This document shows, piece after piece, positions 56,058 to 64,000 of a stretch of DNA of 64,000 nucleotides. The position numbers and the translations under genes were made by a program. Position 1 is the stretch's first letter; every line of letters starts with the position of its first letter. This stretch comes from Glandiceps talaboti (taxonomy: Eukaryota > Hemichordata > Enteropneusta > Spengelidae): positions 20,548,740-20,612,739 of the forward strand of contig NC_135561.1 of the NCBI RefSeq assembly GCF_964340395.1, read 5' to 3'. The notes under the pieces were generated by a model. That model did not search any database. It saw only the letters and a list, made by a program, of their open reading frames with translations, and was not told the DNA's origin.

Positions 56058-59000
56058 TTGGTATGGAACGTTAACGGTTTATCAGCTAAGTTCAGTGATG
56101 TAGAATTTCAAAATTACCTAAAAAATTTTGATTTCATATGTTTAATAGAAACATGGCTTCCAAAAAACTCTGATATACAACTTCAGGGGTTTAAAATGTT
56201 TCACATTCCTGGACAACGTAGGCATAAATATGGTAGGGCATCAGGTGGAATTTCAGTTTTATTTACTGAACAAAATCAACATGACTTTGGAATAAGATGT
56301 TTCTCAAAGAGTCAAAATATATGTTGGTCTTTAATATCTAACAGGACACAACCCAGTTTATTAATTGCTAATGTGTATAGACCACCAGTCGATTCGCATT
56401 TTGCAGATAAAGACTTTTTTGACACTTTAGAGAAGGAGTTGATAGAGTTTACTACTAAGTACAAGTGTGAAGCTATCATAGCTGGAGACTTTAATGGTAG
56501 GACTGGAACCAATTTAGACCACATTGAGCTGAATACAAAGTATGTACCACTCGAAGATACGCGATGTAACCAGCCTGATATACCTACACGTACTTCTGAA
56601 GATGGGGAGGTTAATAGATATGGTCGGGAATTACTTGAATTCTGTTCCACAACTGGATACTATATAGTTAATGGTAGACTCTTTAAGGACCACGGAAGTG
56701 GCAGTTTCACTTACATTTCAGAACAGGGAACTAGCGTGAATGATTATGTTGTAGCTTCAGGTAACCTGTTCAAACGATTTCGTGATTTTGCAGTGGGAAA
56801 CCGTATTGAATCCGACCACATGCCTCTTGAATTTTCGTTATTATTTTGCATTGAAGATAGGGAAAGAAATGTACGTGCACATTTAAATATAGAGGGTATG
56901 CCTGATATATTCAAACTGCGTTGGGATCATAGTAAGCTGGAACAGTATTCTAGTAATTTTCAATTAGATGAAGTTAACCTTATGTGTCTTTCATTCTATG
57001 ATAAAATAGCACAGGGAAACCTTGATGATGCCACTACACTTTTATGTGATTTAGTTAACACCTGTTGTACTGAAATGAAAGTCAAAGTTCAATGCCTTCC
57101 ACATGCTAATGTACAAAACCCCTGGTTTGATAATGAGTGTCGCCAGACAAAAAGAGAAGTGTACCGTTCTCTAAATATCTTCAGAAAATGTAGAAACCGT
57201 CAAAACCTCAGGAACTATCTACGCATCAAAGCCAGCTACAAAATTTTAATTAGTAAGAAGAAAATCGACTACCAGAAACATAAACGTGATCAATTAATTA
57301 ATCTATCAAAACAACAAAATTCTAGACTGTTTTGGCAACGTTTGCGTCAAAATAAGCAAAGTATCTCAAGCAAAATTACACAGGATGAATGGTTCAGTTA
57401 CTTTGAGGGCCTGTTTAATCCAAATACACAAGATGCCGACCAGACCGACGATGATGAAATGAGAGAGTTCTTCTCCTCAGTCCAGGGATATGTAAATGAA
57501 CTAAACATGGGCGACCTAGATAGTATGGGTATCGACTGTTCCGAACTAAACTGCCCCATCACTATAGCAGAGATTCGGAAATGTATTGACAGACTTAAAA
57601 ACAACAAAGCCCCAGGGCAAGATGGGATCCCTGCAGAGTTTTGGAAATATGCCCCTCGCGAAATTTTTGATATGTTACATATTCTCTACAATGAAGTTCT
57701 TGATAGCGGTGTATTCCCTAGTATGTGGTCGATTGGACTGATTACACCTGTTTTCGAGAAGGGAAGTAAAGACTCCCCGGGTAATTACCGCAGCATTATG
57801 CTACTTGATGTCATAGGTAAAATCTACACTCAAATATTATGTGATAGACTTACCCATTGGTTTGATAAGTACAATACTATAATTGAGGCTCAAAGTGGCT
57901 TTAGAAAAAAGAGAAGTACTCTTGATAATATATTCATCTTATGTACTCTTATTGAAAAATATGTGTTTCACTTGAAAAGTCGTTTCTATTGTGCATTTAT
58001 TGATTATGAGAAGGCCTTCGATAGGATACATCACTTCTCCTTGTTTTATAAGCTTGGCAAAGCTGGCATCAGAGGTAAACTTTTACAGTCTCTACACTCT
58101 ATGTACAATCAAGTCAAAGCGGCAGTGAAAACTCCACATGGTATTACTGACTTTTTCAAAATCAATGTGGGTGTACAACAAGGTTCCGTCATCTCACCTT
58201 TGCTATTTTGTTTTTACATAAACGATATTGAAAATGCACTTAATCAGGGATTTGAAACTGTTGTGTATACAAATATGTTAAAATTATTTTATTTACTGTA
58301 TGCAGATGATTTAGTGCTATTTAGCAGCACCCCTATTGGGTTACAAAGACTTCTAAATAGACTTTCAGGTTACTGCAAAAGGTGGAGACTTACTGTAAAT
58401 TTAGCTAAATCTAAGATCGTTGTTTTTAGGAAGGGTGGTCCACTAAAGAAATCCGAAAAGTGGTTTTGGAACGGTAAACTATTCGAAGTTGTTTCAAAGT
58501 ATAACTATTTAGGCGTGATGTTTTCTAGTTCAGGTATTTGGTACCAAGCCCAAACTTATATCGCTGACCAGGCAAGTACAGCACTGCATAGTTTGGAAAT
58601 AACACTGCATAGGCTTGGAGGTTTAAAACCTGACATGGCATTCCGTATATTTGATTGTAAGATTTTACCCATTCTTTTATATGCAAGTGGTATTTGGGGT
58701 ACTCACCCCTCCCCTGACATAGAAAAAGTTCATCACAAATTTTGTAAGTTTATATTAGGGGTTAGTAGTAAGACTTCAAATATTGCTGCTCTGGGTGAAC
58801 TTGGACGATATCCTATCCGACCATATATAAATGTACAGATAATTCGTTACTGGCTTAAGTGTACGCAAAGTGATATCTCTGAAATTGTAAAGGATTGTTA
58901 CAGTTACCAATATGATAGAGCTGAAAAGGGATTCCCTTGTTGGGGTTTATATGTTAAAACTCTACTTTGCCAGTATGGATTTGCTGAGATTTGGCAAAAG

Positions 59001-59504
59001 CAACGTACTGAAAATGACAAGTACTTTCTACAGCTATTTAAACAAAGATGTCATGATATTCACATGCAGGATTGGCATTCTGATGTAAACACTTCACCTA
59101 AATTACGAATGTATTGTAGATTTAAAACACATTTAACATGTGAAAAATACTTAGAATGCATACCACTGTCTCACTTTAGAAATGCTTTATCACGTTTGAG
59201 AATGTCAACCCACGACCTTGCTATTGAAAAGGGTAGACATCTTGGTACACCACCCGAGGAAAGAATTTGCCCATTTGGGTGCAACGATATTGAGGACGAG
59301 TACCATTTTGTACTTGTGTGCCCCAAGTACAAACTTGTTAGATCTAAGTTTATTTCTGAATTTTATTACTCGCCTGCATATGATTGGAAATTTATCTTAT
59401 TAATGCAGTCAACAAATACCTTCATCATTCAAAACCTTGCGAAATTTATTTTCTTTGCCATGAAAATACGTAAACAGCTTTTGGAAGAAAATCTCTCTAC
59501 ATAA
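56058..59504 (+). CDS. LINE ORF2: APE endonuclease and reverse transcriptase
   Basis: Open for 1148 codons from a TTG, and in fact open in frame from the ORF1 TAG (29 more codons). Endonuclease (1-about 260): WNVNGLS, Glu31 in LIETW, AGDFNGR, and SDH at 252-254. Reverse transcriptase (about 490-800): NKAPGQDGIPAEFW, GNYRSIMLLDVIGKIY, AFIDYEKAFDRI, GVQQGSVISPLLF and YADD at 748-751. Near the end is a CX3CX7HX4C motif in ICPFGCNDIEDEYHF. It nicks target DNA and copies the element RNA by target-primed reverse transcription. The first in-frame ATG is Met47, beyond the catalytic Asn/Glu residues, so normal AUG initiation would destroy the endonuclease. Production by readthrough or reinitiation is likely, unless the TAG is a mutation. 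Small departures from consensus (EKGSKDSPGNYRS) may reduce activity. Confidence 0.9.
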   Translation: MVWNVNGLSAKFSDVEFQNYLKNFDFICLIETWLPKNSDIQLQGFKMFHIPGQRRHKYGRASGGISVLFTEQNQHDFGIRCFSKSQNICWSLISNRTQPSLLIANVYRPPVDSHFADKDFFDTLEKELIEFTTKYKCEAIIAGDFNGRTGTNLDHIELNTKYVPLEDTRCNQPDIPTRTSEDGEVNRYGRELLEFCSTTGYYIVNGRLFKDHGSGSFTYISEQGTSVNDYVVASGNLFKRFRDFAVGNRIESDHMPLEFSLLFCIEDRERNVRAHLNIEGMPDIFKLRWDHSKLEQYSSNFQLDEVNLMCLSFYDKIAQGNLDDATTLLCDLVNTCCTEMKVKVQCLPHANVQNPWFDNECRQTKREVYRSLNIFRKCRNRQNLRNYLRIKASYKILISKKKIDYQKHKRDQLINLSKQQNSRLFWQRLRQNKQSISSKITQDEWFSYFEGLFNPNTQDADQTDDDEMREFFSSVQGYVNELNMGDLDSMGIDCSELNCPITIAEIRKCIDRLKNNKAPGQDGIPAEFWKYAPREIFDMLHILYNEVLDSGVFPSMWSIGLITPVFEKGSKDSPGNYRSIMLLDVIGKIYTQILCDRLTHWFDKYNTIIEAQSGFRKKRSTLDNIFILCTLIEKYVFHLKSRFYCAFIDYEKAFDRIHHFSLFYKLGKAGIRGKLLQSLHSMYNQVKAAVKTPHGITDFFKINVGVQQGSVISPLLFCFYINDIENALNQGFETVVYTNMLKLFYLLYADDLVLFSSTPIGLQRLLNRLSGYCKRWRLTVNLAKSKIVVFRKGGPLKKSEKWFWNGKLFEVVSKYNYLGVMFSSSGIWYQAQTYIADQASTALHSLEITLHRLGGLKPDMAFRIFDCKILPILLYASGIWGTHPSPDIEKVHHKFCKFILGVSSKTSNIAALGELGRYPIRPYINVQIIRYWLKCTQSDISEIVKDCYSYQYDRAEKGFPCWGLYVKTLLCQYGFAEIWQKQRTENDKYFLQLFKQRCHDIHMQDWHSDVNTSPKLRMYCRFKTHLTCEKYLECIPLSHFRNALSRLRMSTHDLAIEKGRHLGTPPEERICPFGCNDIEDEYHFVLVCPKYKLVRSKFISEFYYSPAYDWKFILLMQSTNTFIIQNLAKFIFFAMKIRKQLLEENLST

Positions 59505-59638
59505 GCTGACTTGTCAATTTAGCTATGTTGAACATACCTCTGTAATCATGATCATTATTCTATGTTCAGTTATGTACATTTAAGGCCCATGGCCTACAGT
59601 ACGGAATAAAATTATTATTATATTATTATAAAACTAGT

Positions 59639-61870
59639 CTACTGTCTCACGTGGACACAGACAAAATGAACACAGGGATAAACAGAAATACTGAACACAT
59701 TTACTCCAGTCAATTTCCATCTTAATTGTCATTATAAATGCATTTTACATGAAGTTGGAAGTTGTATTCTTAAGATATTGCCTAATTACCGAAACTCATA
59801 ATCAGACGAGAATAAAAATATATATATATATATTACAGGACAAATGCATGGAAGGATGATGGGGTTCAAGAAATTGAAGTTTGTCAGTGTCTAAATGAAC
59901 TACGTCCTTTTTTTGACTGCTTAGTGACTGAGATGATTACTCGTGCAAATATATATGGCAATACATTTTGCATTGCATGTGTACTAAAATCCCATTTTGT
60001 GATGCGTCTTACACAGTGTCGTAAAGAGGCCAGTGGTAAATACATCGATGATGGATTTGGGACTACTTTTTCATGGAAAAATCTATTTGAGCTAGATTCC
60101 TATTACTTTAAATCTCTTGCTTTCTTTCATATACTTAAGAAGTTCTACGCACAATTTACCTTTACATTTATTGTTTAAAAAAACCCGAGTATGTAAAAGT
60201 ATGTTGCGTTGATCTTGTTTGTGATCGTGATCCCGACAGTTATAAACGTGCAGCGTACGACATTTCATGTGTCTGTATCTAAAGTTCAACATCCGGGTTT
60301 CTGTCTAGTCGTCGATGCCATACTTGGTAGACTGATGAGACTGGGGTGACCGTTTAGAGTTTCACTATAAGGTAAGCTTATAAAGATGGTACTTTAACTT
60401 TTTTTATGTACTCTAGAAATAAATTGTATAAGTCTTAATTTAAGATCATTAACCTATCTGCCACGACGTACGGCCTTTATTACATGCTCGATACTGACTT
60501 GTTCAAAGGTATGCATGTAACGTAAGTCCAAAGTTCTCCGTTCATTACATCGCCGACAAGCTATATCATCATGTTGTCTTGAGCTTGTATAGCATGTATT
60601 GCTAAGAATTTGCCTATGATATTGAAATTCAAAGTACGTGTGATGTTTGGTTTATAGCGTACATGTATGTGTCATTATGGCAAGGCTGAAATGGGTATTG
60701 TTGCATGTTGGTATCAAATATGGTTTTTTTTCCGTTTTATTTCTTGTAACAGCAAATAATATGTGTAACTAGAAGCAGCAAAATATAATTATGTATATTG
60801 TAAACAAATGTTTTGGCTACGTCAGATATCACAAATGTACAAACAGTGTTTCAATTCTCACCAAAATGATTTCGCTGTGACGTATGTAAACAAGAATCGT
60901 GCACAGTGGCGTGATTGTAATGTAATTGTTCCACAAAAAATAAATGATTAAACTAGTTATTGTTTGTCCAGCTTGTCTCAATGTATATCATGATTTATGA
61001 GTGCGTGCCAGCCAGACAAAACGTGTGAACGTCAAAATACAGGTAAAACCACAGGGAACAGGAGGAATAGTTAATTTTGTTCTTGCGATTGTGTTTTTCC
61101 AGTGTTTTTGTAGTCTGCAGATCCGTGGGGAAACACAAAAATAACCATACTTACTTCAATGAAGACAACTGCAGGGTCAATCATGAACAAGCAAATGACA
61201 TCTGTCCACATACACAGTTGCTATAAAGTACTAAATAAAAAGAACAGTAACTGCCATAAATAGTAGATTGAGTGACATGTTTGATAATAAAAAAAATAAT
61301 TAAAATCACGTCGTCGCACCACTTAAGATAAAATGTTCTGACCAGAAACAAATCTATTTTTTGCTCCTTTCTTCTAAACATGATATTGGACCAATGAAGT
61401 GGTCTGAGATATAAATATATATTGTTAATCCTTAGTATCAAATTAAACTCCGAACACAAACTTGAAAATTGCATCTGAAATTTTCGACTGTACACTCCAG
61501 TCTTTGTCAACAAATTGACCTACTACTTACAGAACATGTGACCTCACAGACTCATGAGCCTAATTTGATCTAATTTAATTCGATACTACTATTGCTTACC
61601 AACACAGTCAGATGAATTTTCATTTGCTTTGAGGATTTTTAAAGGGGGCTAGTAGATTTAACATTTTCTATTACATTTGAAATACCATATATTTACAGTC
61701 ACTGGTTTGTCATCTGACTTTCGATATCTAATGAACCTAGTTTTTGATATCAACAGCCGATAAGATATCACCATTTTACTGGAATTTGTTATGATCAGAT
61801 GAAAATCAGTGGGATTGGTAATATCTTCTTCAATGTTGTTTTTTCTTCATGTTTTTGGTTGATTTTGTAG
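59639..61870. other. region between the LINE and the ROCO coding exon
   Basis: 59848-59902 is the right copy of the direct repeat. 59817-59834 is (TA)n. A possible non-coding first exon of the ROCO gene ends with CACTATAAG before GTAAGC at about 60371/60372, and 61871 follows a TTTTGTAG acceptor. No other gene is recognised; 61181-61513 on the minus strand is open but without a domain. Confidence 0.4.
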
Positions 61871-63738
61871 ACACTACGAGCTGGCTGCAAGTATGTCAGG
61901 TGTGAGTACTATGGCCAAACATTACTGTAAAGTACAGGTAGTTGGTGGACCTGGTAGTAGAAAGACAACCCTATGCTGTTTGCTGGCTGGGGAAGAGGTG
62001 CCTAGCCAGGAAGATGGTGACGTAGAAGTGATGCGTCATTACCGAATTTCACATCAAAAAGACAATGACCCTGAATTGAATATTTATGAATGTGGTAGCC
62101 ATAAAAGGTGTCACATATATCACCACACCTTTCTATCCACCAAAGCCATTAATATTCTTGTTTTCAATCTGGAAAATTATAATTCATCCAACTTCGATGA
62201 CACCATCGGCTATTGGCTAGATTTACTCTTAGCGCGAGATCCAAATGTATGTCAAAAACTGATATTTGTAGGAACACACGGAGCTCATGGCCCCGAAAAC
62301 GCAAATGTCGACCTTGGAAAAGCCAGAAAAGATATTGAAAAGTATCTAAGTGCATACAAAGATAGAATTCACAAAGAAAATTGTGCTGTGCAAAATAATC
62401 GTGCAACATTGACGGCTGAATATAAGAAGGTACACGAGAAAATCCCTAATACATATAAGGAACATTTGGATTCTCTGAAAAGGAACGAGGAGAGATTAGA
62501 CAAACTGATCAAAAATGCTGACGAAAGTATGGCTATAGTATCGTCTGAAAATGGACAACGGGTCATTTCTTATAATGTAGATGATATCGAGAATGAAAAC
62601 AGCCTATTGCATGTACTCCACGGCATGTATAGAGCTCAAAAAGAAACATCGTGTAATACTCAGAGGTTGTTGAATTTCTTCAGAAGACAAAGCACCAAAC
62701 GGGTTCTGTCTGTTAAAGAGCTGATGCAAGATCCTAGGCCAACCGATACAGATTTGAGTGGATTAGAGCAACTGCATGAGAAAGGGGCATTGATTTTCAA
62801 AGTATGTGAAAGAGTTCATCGTGACTCTTATCGTAAAATTGTGACACATCTAGTCTTCCATGATCCGCAGATACTTGGCAAGATTCTAACCATTGCTGTT
62901 CAGGATGAGATCAAATGTAAAGGTGATTATACATGCGTGAAGAGTGAGTCGTATATTGAGACGAAACTGGAAGAGGATGGAATTCTCATAAGTGAAGATG
63001 TGCTAAAGAATCTGCTCATTAATTTGTCCTCATTTGGATATCCTGAAATGCACGACGGTGGTAACTGTGTCAAGGTTCGCTTTCATCGCCATGTCAAGGA
63101 AACCAACCCTGACGACGATAAATGGTTCGAGCATCACAAATTGGGCGACTGCAAAAAGAAAGTATTCCAGCTCAATTTTCCGACAGTGGCGAAGACTTTG
63201 CCCGTGGGACTCTTCGAATTATTGGTTAGTGTTTTGGATAGTCGATGTCAAGACAAAGATCGAGAATATTATTGCAAGTTATACCGTAGAGCAGTGTGGA
63301 TATCGGACGATCGAGCAGCCTACTCACTGAGGTTACAAAGGGGAGATGAAAAAGACACTCAAGTCAGGATCGAGACGAGATACCCTTGGCACTGCGTGAC
63401 CAGAGGCCTACCATACCACTATAAGAACTCTTCAGGTATCATTCTAAACATGTTGAACAAGTTTGAGAAAGTAATGAAGCAATGGCCAGGCTTGTATTAC
63501 ACCTTAACAACGGAATGTCAACACTGTGAAATAATGGGGGAAGTCGACCCACACATGTTCCCCGAGGGATTATTAGATCCTCGTAAGACGTACACCAACA
63601 CTTGCAATGGTACCGGTGAAGCAGAGGAGCTAGGCAGAGAAGGCGAATCGACTGAATCGCATAACATCAGTGAATTACTCTGTCCCCATCCTGAGACACC
63701 ACAATACGTGCCAATAGAGAACATTTTATTCGACATAG
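61871..63738 (+). CDS. ROCO-type (Roc-COR) protein, partial; first recognised coding exon
   Basis: An ATG at 61893 follows a TTTTGTAG acceptor at 61863-61870; the frame is also open back to the acceptor, so an upstream coding exon is possible. About 615 residues are encoded before the donor ATAG/GTATGT at 63738. Residues 10-140 resemble a Roc GTPase: VQVVGGPGSRKTTL, YECGS for the DxxG region, then FVGTHGAH in the THxD region. Residues about 255-560 look like a COR domain (RLLNFFRRQ, FHDPQILGKILTIAV). Signature changes: Arg23 replaces the P-loop glycine (codon AGA at 61959), and G4 lacks Asp. It may therefore be a pseudo-GTPase. ROCO proteins act as signalling scaffolds. A next exon may start at 63928 (TTTTCAG acceptor) and reach a stop at 63987-63989. 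A MFHAS1- or DAPK-like relative is possible, but I assign no orthologue. Confidence 0.75.
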
Positions 63739-63763
63739 GTATGTATGTATGTATGTATGTATG

Positions 63764-63794
<31 letters not shown>

Positions 63795-63822
63795 TGTATG
63801 TATGTATGTATGTATGTATGTA
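63739..63822 (+). repeat. (GTAT)n microsatellite containing the ROCO splice donor
   Basis: About 20 GTAT/ATGT units with one interruption (GTAATG at 63791). The first unit, after ATAG, makes the donor AG/GTATGT. Every later unit repeats GTATGT, although only the first has AG before it. Confidence 0.9.
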
Positions 63823-64000
63823 TTTGTGTAATGTTTATATTTGTTTATACAATTTTATTATTAGGAGAACTGTATATTGAAACACATATACTCATTACAG
63901 TTTCCTGTTAATCTGTCACATTTTCAGGTAATTTCTGTGGTAGGCCTACTGGTAGACCTGTTGATATTGGTAGGTCGTTAGTATTTTAACTCGTTTTCTG

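Larger units (their letters stand above)
54747..59638 (+). mobile_element. full-length APE-type non-LTR retrotransposon with 12-bp TSD
   Basis: TATAAAACTAGT occurs at 54747-54758 and 59627-59638, exact 12-bp target-site duplications around a 4868-bp element (54759-59626). Layout: 138-bp 5' UTR, ORF1 (54897-55970), ORF2 (TTG-led open frame 56058-59504), about 120-bp 3' UTR with an AGGCC-CAT-GGCCT hairpin (59583-59595) and an (ATT)n tail. The endonuclease, YADD reverse transcriptase and 2A-like motif match CR1/L2-group elements known from marine invertebrates. Identical target duplications and long open frames suggest a recent insertion. It lies downstream of MCM3, same strand. Confidence 0.92.

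Overview
The window is animal nuclear DNA: spliced genes with GT/AG introns, AATAAA signals, a tRNA gene with internal pol III boxes, abundant microsatellites and minisatellites, MITEs and LINEs. The low GC, the family of intronless RING/B-box/filamin/NHL TRIM genes, the ROCO protein and the 2A-bearing non-LTR retrotransposon suggest a marine invertebrate (lophotrochozoan or invertebrate deuterostome). I cannot name the species from sequence alone.

Layout. 1-4.2 kb holds the possible right end of a DNA transposon and otherwise nothing recognised. A tRNA-Pro(AGG) gene (4200-4271) abuts a decayed LINE and a fold-back MITE. A three-exon divergent homeobox gene lies on the minus strand at 7.7-8.8 kb. 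Repeats fill 9-12 kb. Three tandem intronless TRIM-NHL genes follow on the plus strand (12.1, 21.5 and 26.6 kb). The second and third lie, in opposite orientation, inside the 11-kb last intron of TSEN34 (tRNA-splicing endonuclease subunit, minus strand, six exons, 40038 to 19542). TSEN34 and MCM3 (plus strand, 19 exons, 40431-53540) start head-to-head, 392 bp apart, across a promoter with E2F, YY1, E-box and AP-1-like sites. A full-length LINE (54759-59626) with a 12-bp target-site duplication and two long ORFs follows MCM3. The window ends with the first recognised coding exon of a ROCO-type (Roc-COR) protein whose splice donor sits at the edge of a (GTAT)n microsatellite.

How the genes relate. 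MCM3 (replicative helicase) and TSEN34 (tRNA splicing) are housekeeping genes that probably share one promoter. The TRIM genes form a lineage-specific expansion with strongly conserved RING, coiled-coil and filamin blocks but variable B-box1 and NHL ends. The most notable items are: (1) a LINE whose ORF1 carries a 2A-like ribosome-skipping motif and whose ORF2 is in the same frame as ORF1, separated by one UAG overlapped by a strong hairpin, with no usable AUG; (2) a homeobox gene with Ser at homeodomain position 51; (3) reciprocal loss of different zinc ligands in B-box1 of two TRIM paralogs; (4) a TSEN34 with a long central insert containing CtBP-type PxDLS motifs; (5) a ROCO protein with Arg in place of the conserved Walker A glycine.
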